This document shows positions 12,687 to 23,115 of a stretch of DNA of 64,000 bases, piece by piece. Within the stretch, counting starts at the first letter, position 1; every line of letters starts with the position of its first letter. The notes under the pieces are model-generated. The model saw only the letters and a list, made by a program, of their open reading frames with translations, had not been told where the DNA came from and did not search any database. Location: contig JBANAY010000004.1 of the NCBI GenBank assembly GCA_037952775.1, forward strand, positions 14,136,001 to 14,200,000. The letters run 5' to 3'. A program made the position numbers and the translations under genes. Source of the stretch: Clonostachys chloroleuca. Taxonomy: Eukaryota; Ascomycota; Sordariomycetes; Hypocreales; Bionectriaceae.

Positions 12687-13921
12687 ATGACCCGTCCAAA
12701 GATCCTGCTGCTAGGCGAAATAGAGCAGTGAGTTTACCCAGACACGCCCATTGACTTTTATATCCTCAAACTAACCAACGGCCTGTCCCGTTCCCCCTCA
12801 CCAGCGCCCACGACGCCTGGAAAGCCGTCACCGATGCCGCCGACGTCGTCAAGCCCAAGGCAACCAACAGAGATGAATTCCTCGCCGAGTGCAAGAGCGG
12901 CGCCTTCGACGGCGTGTCCGCCATCTACCGCACCGGGGAGTCGGCCGCCATCACCGGCAATGTCGACGTCGGCTTCCTAGACGCTCTCCCAAAGAGCATC
13001 AAGTTCATCTGCCACAGAGGTAACCCCCTCCGTTCTACTTGTAAAGCAAAGGTTCAGATTGCTGACGATGGAAACAAAAAGCCGCCGGCTACGACCAAAT
13101 TGACGTCGACGCCTGCACCGCCCGCGAGATCTGCGTCTCCAACGTACCCACGGCCGTCAACGACGCGACCGCCGACACGAACATGTTCCTCATCCTCGGC
13201 GCCCTGCGCAACTTCCCCGCCGGTATGGCCGCCCTGCGGCGCGGCGAGTGGCGCGGCAGCGACCTGGCGCTCGGGCACGACCCGCGCGGCAAGATACTGG
13301 GAATCCTGGGCATGGGCGGCATAGGCAGGAACCTGGCCGACAAGGCGCGGGCGTTTGGGATGCAGATCCGGTACCACAACCGGCGGAAGCTGGACCCGGA
13401 GCATGAGGAGGGGGCCGAGTATGTTGATTTTGAGACGTTGCTGAAGGAGAGCGATGTGTTGAGTCTGAACCTGCCTTTGAATGTAAGGATGGGATTTCAT
13501 TTAATGCTCATTGTGCTATTTTGATGATATAGTTGCTAACGAGACACTGCAGCCCTCTACCCGACACACCATCTCCAAGGACCAATTCGCGATAATGAAG
13601 CCCGGCATCGTCATCGTCAACACAGCCCGGGGCGCCGTCATGGACGAGGCCGCGCTGGTCGAGGCCCTCGACTCCGGCCGCGTCGCCAGCGCGGGGCTCG
13701 ACGTCTTCGAGGACGAGCCGAACGTCCACGAGGGCCTGCTCAAGAACGACCGCGTGCTCCTCGTGCCGCACCTGGGCACGTACACGATCGAGACGATGAT
13801 CAAGATGGAGGCGTTTGCCATCAACAACGTCAAGAAGGCCGCGCTGGAGGGGGCGCTCATTACGATTGTGCCTGAGCAGCGGGATCTGGAGGCGAAGCTG
13901 CTGGAGGGGAGGGATGTTTAG
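12687..13921 (+). CDS. D-isomer-specific 2-hydroxyacid dehydrogenase (glyoxylate/hydroxypyruvate reductase type)
   Basis: Four exons: 12687-12727, 12805-13019, 13082-13482 and 13553-13921. All introns are GT-AG and in frame; branch sites such as TTGCTAAC are visible. The product is 341 residues, normal for the family. The Rossmann motif GILGMGGIG is followed by catalytic Arg in NTARGAVMDE, Glu in DVFEDEP and His in VPHLGT. The early AGYDQIDV motif is also typical. It should reduce a 2-oxoacid such as glyoxylate or hydroxypyruvate with NAD(P)H in cytosol or mitochondria; no clear targeting peptide is seen. Substrate inferred from family only. The short first exon ending in EIE is split by an intron early in the Rossmann-like fold, common in fungal homologues. 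Confidence 0.92.
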
Positions 13922-14527
13922 ATTTCATATAGATGGTATAGATGCAAATACAGTCTTTAGCTAGCTTCAGGCCTTCCAGACGGACGAGCAAGACGATATA
14001 CCTGGATTACCTGCCGATTCTCTCCTTGTGAGAGCAGTTTCCCCATTAATTCCCCACCATTACGGCAAAACCATATCATATTGGCACCTATGTGAGCGGA
14101 AAGAGTGGAAGAAAAATCAACAGTCACAATAATTTGAAGGAGCTAGTTTGAGGGTTGAGAGGGATGATAAATCTCCTCTCCAATTTCTTTATTTTCTGGT
14201 ATCATGTTTAAGATCCAGATGACCTCATATCTAACTTGCAACACCCCCAGTCCCTTTCCTTCGGACGGGTGAGTTACATGGCATGTTCGTTTTAGTTCAA
14301 AAACTTCTCTCTGCTTTTTGTTTAAGAAGGTGGGAAAAACCAAATCCTTTCTTTCCCATTCCCATATGCCACGCAAGTTTTATGCTGTTGAAACCACAAA
14401 TTTTGCCCATCCATCGCCAATTGTTGAGTTGAAACAAACACCGGAAAACAATAAACACAGCCGTCGTTACACGTAGAGTCCAGTTGAAGGACCCTTGGAT
14501 ATGGGTATGATGATTACAGTAAAAAAA
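13922..14527. other. intergenic between convergent genes
   Basis: 3' regions of the convergent dehydrogenase and adenosylhomocysteinase genes. No gene seen. Confidence 0.4.
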
Positions 14528-15937
14528 TTAGTAGCGGTAGCTAAGAAGAAATGTCAGTATACGAATCATTGAGTGACTATGAGGTGTGGGGGTATCTTAC
14601 ATGTCAGCCTTGAAAGGACCCTCCTGAGGCAGAGAGAGGTACTCGGCCTGGACGGGGGTGAGGGTGCTGAGCTCGACGTTGACGTGCTCGAGGTGGAGAC
14701 GGGCGACCTCCTCGTCGAGGATCTTGGGGAGGACGTAGACACCGACGTCGAGCTTGCCGGCCTTAGCGAACTCAACGTACTTCTGGCCAAAGGCAGCGTC
14801 GCTGGCCTTGTACAGCATGATCTGGGCCAGGACCTGGTTGGTGAAGGAGCAGGACATGACGAAGGAGGAGTGGCCGGTGGCACAGCCAAGGTTGACCAGG
14901 CGACCCTCGGCGAGGAGGATGATGTGACGGCCGCTGGGCATGACGAAGCGGTCAACCTGGGGCTTGATGTTCTGGACGCCCTTGGCGTTAGCCTTGAGCC
15001 AGGCAACGTCGATCTCGATGTCGAAGTGGCCAATGTTGCAGACAATGGCGTCGTTGGGCATGACCTCGAAGTGGGCGCCAGTCAGGATGTCACGACAACC
15101 GGTGGTGGTGACGAAGATCTGGCCGCGGGGAGCAGCCTTCTCCATGGTGGTGACCTCGTAGCCGGCCATGGCGGCCTGGAGGGCGTTGATGGGGTCGATC
15201 TCAGTGACGATGACACGGGCACCCATGGTGTGGAGGGCCATGGCGCAACCCTTACCGACATCACCGAAACCGGCGACCACGGCGATCTTGCCAGCAACCA
15301 TGACATCGGTAGCACGCTTGATACCGTCAATGAGGGACTCACGGCAGCCGTAGAGGTTGTCGAACTTGGACTTGGTGACGGAGTCGTTGACGTTGATGGC
15401 GGGGACGAGGAGCTTGCCCTCCTTGAGCATGCGGTACAGGTGGTGGACACCAGTGGTGGTCTCCTCGGAGACACCGAAGCAGTCCTTGAGCTGCTCGGGG
15501 TACTTGGAGTGGACGAGGGAGGTCAGGTCACCACCGTCGTCGAGGATGAGGTTGAGCTTCTTGCCGTCCTTGAAGGCAGAGAGCTGCTGCTCAAGGCACC
15601 AGTTGTACTCCTCCTCAGTCTCGCCCTTCCAGGCGAAGACGGGGACACCGGCGGCGGCGATGGCGGCGGCGGCGTGGTCCTGGGTGCTGAAGATGTTGCA
15701 GCTGGTCCAGGTGACCTCGGCACCGAGAGCTGTGAGGGTCTCGATCAGGACGGCGGTCTGGATGGTCATATGCAGGCAGCCAGCAATGCGAGCACCAGCG
15801 AGGGGCTGGTCAGCGGCGTACTTGGCGCGGGTCTGCATGAGACCGGGCATCTCGTTCTCAGCGAGCTCAATCTCCTTGCGGCCAAAGGCAGCGAGGGACA
15901 GGTCGGCGACCTTGAACTTGTGGGCGGGGGCGGCCAT
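14528..15937 (-). CDS. SAH1: S-adenosyl-L-homocysteine hydrolase (adenosylhomocysteinase)
   Basis: Hydrolyses S-adenosylhomocysteine to adenosine and homocysteine, relieving product inhibition of methyltransferases. The main exon 15937-14601 is followed by a 60-base intron and a 13-base last exon (14540-14528) that supplies the conserved YRY C-terminus; total 449 residues, the usual eukaryotic length. Visible are [14 protein letters not shown], the catalytic [14 protein letters not shown] region, the NAD-binding GFGDVGKG, and GHFDIEIDV. Start ATG 15937 ([13 protein letters not shown]) fits the family start. The open frame also runs further upstream through a CT-rich leader, which I do not count as coding. 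Strongly biased third positions (mostly G/C) indicate high expression. A 492-codon antisense frame over this gene is a shadow. Confidence 0.97.
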
Positions 15938-17060
15938 TGTGAGTGTTGGCTGGTGGGTGGTGGAAGGGTGAGGAAGAGGAGGATGGATGGGATGGATGAA
16001 AGGGAAGAAAGAAAGAGGCGAGGGATGGGAGGAGGAGAAGAGTTTTGTTGAACAGCTTCGCAGCGGACATGGATTTGCTCTGGATGGCGGGGCAAAATTT
16101 GTTAGCAGGAAGCGGGGCAGAGCCATGCAGGTAGCCGTAGAGACTGAGCGATTTCGTTGGAGGGGTAAAAGTACAGCGAGCAGGCCAGATAAGGCACTCG
16201 AACGCCTGGTGTCATGTTGCTGCAAGGCTTGCAAGGGCGAGGAGGCTCTTTCTTCTAGTCTATCGAATACCTTCGCATCACATTGTTTCAATTACTTGAC
16301 AATTCCTCCCATTCCCGGCTGCATCCAAATTCAATTCCTCCTCAACGCACAGACAAGTCCCTGGCAAGATTTTTGTTGTCAGGGACGGAGCCTTAGGCGA
16401 AGATACGGGGCGCGTAACCTGCCGGGACAGGTACCTGCTTCAACTCCCCTCTCAGGTACCCCTCACCACAAAGCACACTATACAGTACCTCTACTGGAGC
16501 TGCCCACAAGTACATTTTACACGTGGACCCTGTCACAGGCCCTTACTGGAGGTCCTTCTGCTAGCGGGGCAACTTTTTTTTTCCCAACCGGCCTGCCTGC
16601 CCCTCACTTGTACCCACTAACAAATCCCGAGCCCCTCAACCCTCTTCCGCAGATCAGATTGTTGCGGAGGTACCTTCGCTGTTGAGTAGCGGTGATGGAC
16701 AAACATGATGTCCCCCCTTCTGGTATAGGCACGGTGAGTATAGGTCTAGCTGCCACACGTATTCGTGTTGCTTCCTCGTACATTCTTCACTCTATAGATC
16801 GCTCTAAATCTAATGGAACGAACGACCAGGTAACGGTAACAAGTATATTTCATTAAACCTTTTCCACATTGCCCGGAACGCCAACAATGCAACCATCCAA
16901 CCATTCCGCCAACCTTGTGGTGCTATCCCCCCTTTTTGATGAATAAAGAGTGAGCCCAGCCCCTCTATCCCGGTGGCAATATGTAGATGATGTAGACACG
17001 AACGCAAAAACCCTTCCTCTCTCAACCCTCTTCTCCGCGGCGGCCTTGAGAAGAAGAACC
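15938..17060. other. SAH1 5' region and downstream flank of eIF3h
   Basis: On the minus strand the sequence just upstream of SAH1 is CT-rich, like a strong fungal promoter/leader. No gene is seen through to the eIF3h stop. Confidence 0.4.
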
Positions 17061-18355
17061 CTACTGGGTTCCAAGGTTCTCGCGGACGGCGAACATCTTG
17101 GCGCTGATGTTGGCTGTAAATCCATCCACCTGCTTGCTATACTGCTCGACCTGCTTGGCGTTTAGCATGCCCTCTAGCCTGCTGGGCTCCTGGGGCAGCT
17201 TGAAGAGCCTCTGCCACTCGTCCTCGGGGAGGGGGCCTGCTTGGCGAGCACCCGCTGGGCGTTCTCGGCCTTGCGCTTGGCCTGCCATTGCGAGATCTTG
17301 GCCTGCTCACGGCCGAGCTGGCGCTGGTAGAACTGGAAGTTGTTGAGGTCGGTGTAGTGCGTCTCGATGCTCTCGAGGAGGAGGTCGCAGGTCTTCTCCA
17401 GCAGAGGGTCGATGGAGAGATCGAGGGTGTCGATTGAGGGGTTCAGCGCGGGCTTGATCTGGCTGTTGTGGATGTCCGACAGGGAGCTGGGAGGCTCGAT
17501 GGTCTCTTCCGTGGGAGCAGCGGGGAGCTGGTGAAGGAAGGAAGTGAGGAGGTGGGAGTTGCGGATGGTGACGGGGAGCTCGGTCAGAATGTCCCGGAAG
17601 GTAAGCTTCGACTTTTGCAGGCTAGGAATAAAGCGAGTTAGAAATGATGAGTGATACCATCATGCTGGCGTCCGAGGGCTGCGACGCGTGCCGGTAAAGT
17701 ACTCACTGCTCAGTGGTGAACTTGGTATCCTTGTAGGCGGCCATGAATGCCGGGGAAAGGCGGAATGCTCTCAGAGTCAAGTTGCCCAGTGAGCTCTTAC
17801 TGGCGTCGTAGACAAGGGCGACAGCCGTCTTGCTCTCCTTCTGGTAGTGGACCTGGTTCTCGATGAAGTGCATGTTGACAAAGTTGCCCATCGTGGCGCT
17901 GGTGTACCAGCCGACGCTGTTAGCGTCAACATTGACCTCCTTCAGGTGTCGGATCATCTCATTTGTGTAGCTCAGGCTGCTCTTCTGGCGAGGAGCCTGG
18001 GCGGCGATGGAGGAGGCATCGGTCTGGTGGGAGTCGGTGGAGGAGCCCTCGACGGTAGGGAAAGGGAATGAGTTGGTGACCTCGATCAGGCTCTCTGTGT
18101 CCATTCCGACAATAGCGCCGGTAGCGGTGGTGGGAAAGGCCGAGGCGCAGTGCTTGGCGATCTTGATGACCACCTACATTTACATGGCATTAGCTTTTGT
18201 CTGCCAGGGCGCACGCACCCCTTGGAGCTGGCTCGAAGTGAGGGCATTCGAGATGATTTTGGTGGTGAGGGGGGTTGGTGGGGCAAGTTTTCGATTAGAC
18301 TTACCAGAGCATCGACCTGCACCGCCTGAGGTGCTTCCTTTTGAGAGTCGCTCAT
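17061..18355 (-). CDS. translation initiation factor eIF3 subunit H, one single-base frame break
   Basis: MPN-domain subunit of the eIF3 complex, acting in cytoplasmic translation initiation. Exons 18355-18305 (17 codons), 18173-17707 and 17621-17061; both GT-AG introns keep frame. The MPN core is [25 protein letters not shown], extended by [12 protein letters not shown] and [14 protein letters not shown]; it lacks the JAMM metal ligands, as expected for eIF3h. The C-terminal helices run [22 protein letters not shown], then [13 protein letters not shown]. Between RVLAKQAP and PLPEDEWQ the frame slips by one base at G5 (17231-17235, plus strand). One extra base there gives a 359-residue protein of normal length. 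Because the rest is conserved and housekeeping, I read this as an assembly error rather than a lesion. Confidence 0.92.
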
Positions 18356-19052
18356 CTTAGGGATTTCGCGGTTGTTCGGGGTGTCGAAAACGTAGGTCGG
18401 CTTCTCTCGAGAGGGGATCGTTTGCGACGAGGTGAGGTTCTGCGGGGGGGCGGTCCGACGGCGATTTCTTGTCCAACGAAGTTGTAAATATCGAACTTTT
18501 TGCGCCCAAATTGTGGGCGTTGTGGGTGAAGGGCGGTGAAGCCTGGCAGAACGTACCGTTTTGGTTCAGGTCGTCGGCAGCGCGTTTCCGCCCTTGCGTA
18601 CTCGTCAAGGCATGATATTCACGCATGAATACTTCAAAAACGAGTAGCTCTAGATTAAAAAATAATTGACATCTAATCTGGGAGCATATTCATGCTCGTG
18701 CACAAGATTGTTGCCCTCATATTGCGCGGAATGCAGCAAATATTGAATACAAACCTCGTTTCCAAGCTTCAATACTAGGATAGCTGAAGTCTGAAGTCAC
18801 TGATTGAAACCTGCGACCCGATCAGTTCTCCTTTGGCACCATCTGATCCTTCTGTCTTACACAAATCCTGAAATTTAATACAAGGTACGCCCCTTCCTTT
18901 AGTCTTCTAGGCTACCTGGTAGAAAACAGAGCTTGGTCGTTTTTTATCGCTCCGCCTCCCTCGACTCAAGAAACAGTATAGGGTAGCATTCCATCACCAG
19001 ATCCACCACCAGAACCATCAACTGCATTCCAAATTACCGATAACATGGGCCA
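18356..19052. other. intergenic, eIF3h promoter side
   Basis: Eighty-nine codons open on the minus strand just upstream of eIF3h look like leader sequence rather than a gene. The rest holds no supported gene; sequence from about 18960 may be the decayed upstream part of the P450 remnant. Confidence 0.35.
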
Positions 19053-19664
19053 GCGCTTTGCGCGCGGCCGGAGTGGCAAGTGGCCCTTTGTCAGGAGATG
19101 AACCAGCACGCTCAACTGGACTACAACCTTCTGGAACGGCTGCCCCTTTTGGACAGCTTCATCAAGGAAACCGTCAGATTGTACCCGCTTGACACACATA
19201 TGAACCTCCTTCCATCCCTTACCTTTCACCTCGTGCTGTAACCTAACTTGTTTTGCTTAGTGGCAATCCGCCGGAAAGCACTTCAGCCTTGCACTTTCTC
19301 TCATGGCTCCGTCTCCGTACCGCAGGGTGCGACCGTCTGTGTGTCGGCCTACCATCTCATGCACAACCCCGATGTATATGCCGACCCAGACTCTTTCGAC
19401 TCAACTGGACATTTGTCGAAGGGCGATACGGGCCAGCAACATAAGTTTACCGAAGTCTCGGAGCACTTTCCTGTGTGGGGTTGCGGGTCTCTCGCATGCC
19501 CTGGCCGGTTGCATGCTTCGGTGATGATTAAGCTGATCTTGTCAGAGCTGCTCCCGAGGTATGATTTGAAGCTAGAGAGCCCCCTGGCCTCGACTAGGTG
19601 GTCTTGGGAAACCTTCACTATGCCGTATGAGAAGACACAGGTTATTCTGAAAGAGTGCTTATGA
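19053..19664 (+). pseudogene. 3' remnant of a cytochrome P450
   Basis: Only the C-terminal third of a P450 is present. The first piece (19053-19197) reads ARPEWQVALCQEM, then LPLLDSFIKETVRLYPLDT, with the ExxR motif (ETVR). The second (19261-19664) resumes as LAIRRKALQP and includes the haem loop FPVWGCGSLACPGR, with Trp where Phe is usual in FxxGxxxCxG. The frame joins exactly if 19198-19260 is an intron, but its donor reads ATATGA instead of GTATGA: the first G is A. The acceptor and a CCTAAC branch site remain. No I-helix or N-terminal half is found upstream. A dead, truncated copy of a fungal secondary-metabolism-type P450. Confidence 0.8.
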
Positions 19665-20419
19665 AAAGGGGTTTCAATTATAAGATTGTTTGTTTTACGC
19701 TGTCAATTTTCTCTCTATGACGTAGTAAGTTGTGCTTGAGCAATTGAATTCTTTATCAATATATACACACATCTTGAACTGTGTCTAAGGGGGGGGGGGG
19801 GGGGCAAGTCGCACGTGGCCCTAATGTTTCCATTTAGTTGGCTGTGTGATTCCAGCTCCTTTTCTTTCTTATATCACCTACACATATCTGAAATTAATGC
19901 TGTCCATGGACCAGACCCAACTGGTAGGCGATTGGTAAGTGTAGATATCAAATGGAAGCATTGTGGCTCGGTCCTCACCTTGCGCCGGGCTTGCGCCCTC
20001 GCCGGTGCTTCCGATAAATGCAATCTATAGAATTGCGGGCGCATCGGTCGCATCGGTCGCGGTCGAGGCTCTGGGACTGAGTATCATCTTCAGCTGACGG
20101 CATGCGAGGCAGGCGTCCATGCTATCTGTGAGTGTAGACCAGAGGCAGTCTGAGCAAAGACGGATACAACAGTGGTTGATATGTTGGACCCCAAAACCAT
20201 GAAACTGGAGCTGAAGTCCAATTGCAGGTTCCTCCTTGGTCATTGGCTTTTCGATGTAACACAATAATCTAGACATTTGTTAGAGAAATCGTTCCAGTAC
20301 ATAGATCTACTCCTGCGACCAACAGAGCCAAGGGGCCACAATCTTATACTAATACAGTTATCTAAAGTTTAACAACACACATTTCGCCCTTAACTATAAC
20401 TATATCCCCCACACGTAGC
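19665..20419. other. intergenic with a G16 tract
   Basis: No gene. Holds an uninterrupted run of sixteen G at 19789-19804. Confidence 0.5.
19789..19804. repeat. G16 homopolymer
   Basis: Sixteen consecutive G on the plus strand, the longest homopolymer noticed. Its length is likely to be unreliable in any assembly. Confidence 0.9.
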
Positions 20420-21178
20420 CTATGCCTTTCTGTCTCTAAAGCTCATAGCCTCTCTTGCCATGATGCCCCCCCTGATATCTGCTCCATGCCCGGAGTGGCC
20501 ACCTCCATGTCCCTTGGGGCCAGAATAGCCTCTCTTGCCATGATGACCCCCCCTGATATCTGCTCCATGCCCGGAGTGGCCACCTCCGTGTCCCTTGGGA
20601 CCGGAATAGCTTCTCCTGCTATTCGCGTGCCCCTTGTGCTTGTTGTCTCCTGCGGCGTGGTGGTGCCCCTTGCCTCCTCCTGATCCATGGGAGTGGCTAC
20701 CTCCATGTCCACGGTCGCCGTAATGGTCTCTCTTCGAGTGCCCCTTGTGCCCCTTGCCTCCTCCTGATACATGGGAGTGACTACCTCCATGTCCACGGTC
20801 GCCGTAATGGTCTCTCTTCGAGTGCCCCTTGTGCCCCTTGCCTCCTCCTGATACATGGGAGTGGCTACCTCCATGTCCACGGTCGCCGTAATGGTCTCTC
20901 TTCGAGTGCCCCTTGTGCCCCTTGCCTCCTCCTGATACATGGGAGTGACTACCTCCATGTCCACGGTCGCCGTAATGGTCTCTCTTGCTATAGTGCTCCT
21001 CGCCTGAACTGTGGATTACACCTGAGAGGCTGCGACTATCGAGGCTCTCCAAACCGCCGAGGAGCTCATCTCTCTCCTCAATGTCGGTGAAACTGCGAAG
21101 CGCTATGTCGTCTGACTCTTCAAAGGAAGCAACAACCAGAGTAGCGGCAGAAGCAGCGAGGAAGGCTGAGAAAAGCAT
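20420..21178 (-). CDS. secreted His/Gly-rich repeat protein with Lys-Arg-bounded repeats
   Basis: A 252-residue single-exon protein. Residues 1-18 (MLFSAFLAASAATLVVAS) form a signal peptide. An acidic spacer with Arg-containing motifs follows to about 64. Then come four nearly identical 28-residue units (84-bp DNA repeat), each preceded by Lys-Arg (residues 65-66, 93-94, 121-122, 149-150). Each unit starts DHYGDRGHGGSHSH and ends GGGKGHKGHS; the fourth diverges after SHSH. Two copies of a second repeat (SGPKGHGGGHSGHGADIRGG) follow. The layout of signal peptide, spacer and Kex2-type dibasic sites bounding repeats is that of Kex2-processed repeat proteins, which include fungal pheromone and dikaritin RiPP precursors. 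Equally it could be a His-rich metal-binding wall protein. In the last repeat a base is missing next to C7 (20466-20472), so the tail reads IMAREAMSFRDRKA instead of the HHGKRGY seen in the copy before. Function unknown. Confidence 0.75.
   Translation of the reverse strand: MLFSAFLAASAATLVVASFEESDDIALRSFTDIEERDELLGGLESLDSRSLSGVIHSSGEEHYSKRDHYGDRGHGGSHSHVSGGGKGHKGHSKRDHYGDRGHGGSHSHVSGGGKGHKGHSKRDHYGDRGHGGSHSHVSGGGKGHKGHSKRDHYGDRGHGGSHSHGSGGGKGHHHAAGDNKHKGHANSRRSYSGPKGHGGGHSGHGADIRGGHHGKRGYSGPKGHGGGHSGHGADIRGGIMAREAMSFRDRKA
20640..20990 (-). repeat. 84-bp tandem coding repeat, about four units
   Basis: Unit-to-unit spacing is exactly 84 bp (equivalent positions 20727, 20811, 20895, 20979). The units are almost identical in DNA, with only one or two base differences between neighbours. 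They encode the 28-residue His/Gly units of the secreted protein. Confidence 0.9.
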
Positions 21179-22737
21179 CTTGAAGTATCTTTTTAAAAAC
21201 TTGAGATTGTTGTATGGTGAATTATTCTCGAAGAAGGGAATAAATAATGGCTTAGAAAAGAGGATATATCGTGTAGATTTGTGGTGTTTGTTTTGTGAAG
21301 TCTGCTCTCATCTTAGATGTCAAAGTGGCTGGCCTTATATACTAACAACAACATTGAAAGTTCCATTTTTAGAAGTATGAATATAGTATCTTCACACCAT
21401 TTGAGAATCTGGCTGTTGTATGCAAGCCTCGGTAGTACATTAAGCCAGGACGACGAGGATACCATTTTTAGAAGGATCCGCGGCCGTCTAGTTGAGGTCG
21501 CCGATTAATTAGATTAAATTAGATTAAAGGAAGCTAGCCTCTAATACTAGTAATAATGGAAAGCAAAAAATGTAACTGACGGCCGATGATTAATGTAGTA
21601 GCATACCAGGGTTTGTCATTCGGCTATTTCCTCTTTTATCTAATGTCCGGCATCCAACATATAAGTATTAAACCCTTCCTAACCATAATGGCTCATTTTG
21701 TTAATAAAGAAAGGTATGAATGGATGCAATTCTTGACATATCTATCTACAATGGGGGCTGATCAATAAGAAGAGATGTGGCTAATCACTGAGGGAGCATT
21801 ACCCTGTCCCGCTCTCATATGCTCAAGATGCAGGCCCCAGTGACCATTTTCCCAATGGGTTACTTGCCGAAGCGAACATGTTATCTTAATTAACGAACCT
21901 TACGCGCGCATTCGGTCTTCGATCTAACCCTATAACGAATAAACGATGCGAGTTAGCGGAATCCCATGATTACGCCTTACCACAGGTGCTCTGGCACTGT
22001 TCCGTAGGATCAAAATGACTGAAACTGAATGTTAGGTACGTTGGATTGATCAGTTCCCAATTATTATAATTACAATCCTTCTGATCGGTAATTTACCTAG
22101 TAAGTCTCAGGTATATTAAGAGCGATATTTATATCATCATCTGTTCACTGTTTTGAACAAGGCTTATTCTTCCCTTTGTGCTTTTCCCTTCTTTCTATAA
22201 TAATAGCATGGTGGCGATAGGATAGTCAATTGCCTTAGGTAAGGATAAGGTACCTCTAAGCCGGCCAATATCCATAAATCCCACGAGAGTTGAGATCTTC
22301 GTGAGCCCATTTCAAGACTTGGGCGAGCAAGTAGAGAGAGACGCCCTCAAGGCTTTCGTTGAATGGCCTGCGACATCTATGTTATTATAGTGACCTCGCA
22401 TGAAATTGCATGTGCTTTGTCTTCTTGACTGGTAGTGGCCGGGTATTAGGATAACGGGGTAGGCGAACCCGGGCTCCTATCCTCAGTAATTCTCTTAGAC
22501 AGATCTAGTGTAACTGGCTAAGAATAGATAGTATTAGACCGAGGAATCGTGGAATCCATACAGATTACTAGGATACGAGGGCCGAACCGCACGAATGCGC
22601 CTCTTTCCTTAAAATGGAAGGGTCATATAATTAAACCAGTCAATTGAGGGTTAAAGACAGATGGCCTCATACAGAGGTGTTCCGGATAACCCGGAACAGC
22701 TATAGATAACCAAGGGAGATACTAACCGTCTTGGAGA
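21179..22737. other. AT-rich intergenic, no intact gene
   Basis: Long AT-rich stretch with numerous stops in all frames. The promoter of the repeat protein lies at its left end. No element boundaries are recognisable; it may be decayed repeat DNA. Confidence 0.35.
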
Positions 22738-22979
22738 ACGAGACCGGCAAGACGTGGAAAAGAGCGCACGTCAATGGCAAGCAATTGTCGCAGACGAGCT
22801 TGGAAAAGTTTGAGAGGGATGACCCCGAGGCGTTCCCAGGGCTCATCCAGGCCATGACCTGGGGTAGGCTAGGCGAACGAGGGCTAGGAGACTTCAGCGA
22901 CGAGGAGCTTTTCAACAAGAGGCTAGATTTTGCCCGAGGAATCACTGGAGGCAGATATCAGAGCAGTTCTGGAGGGTAA
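22738..22979 (+). pseudogene. 3' fragment of an NmrA/isoflavone-reductase-like oxidoreductase
   Basis: About 80 codons preceded by a TACTAAC branch site and an AG acceptor at 22736-22737, so it looks like a last exon. The reading NETGKTWKRAHVNG, then AFPGLIQAMTWG and LGDFSDEELFNKRLDF, resembles the C-terminus of fungal NmrA-like NAD(P)-binding proteins (pattern ETGK-W...H.V, then a Leu-rich end). No Rossmann N-terminus is found in the AT-rich DNA upstream. Family call tentative. Confidence 0.45.
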
Positions 22980-23115
22980 CGCCCCGTAGGTGTTGACTGG
23001 CTGTACATAGTTCAAATGAGATTCTTATTTCTCCCTCGGCCAACCAGAAGCGTTGCGGGCTTTACACGCTGTAATTATTGTTTGTAAACTCCCTTGACTT
23101 GGCACAGCTTAGTAT

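Noticed and set aside
14573..16051. 492-codon plus-strand open frame over the adenosylhomocysteinase gene
   Set aside because: Antisense shadow of a strongly G/C-biased gene; no family motifs, and the minus-strand product is unmistakable.
19789..19804. G16 tract as a telomere-like or G-quadruplex regulatory element
   Set aside because: A single homopolymer with no repeat unit; no adjacent structure supports a function.
20443..20964. Minus-strand frame with METITATVDMEVVTP-type repeats
   Set aside because: It is the repeat-protein DNA read in another frame, repeated because the DNA is repeated.
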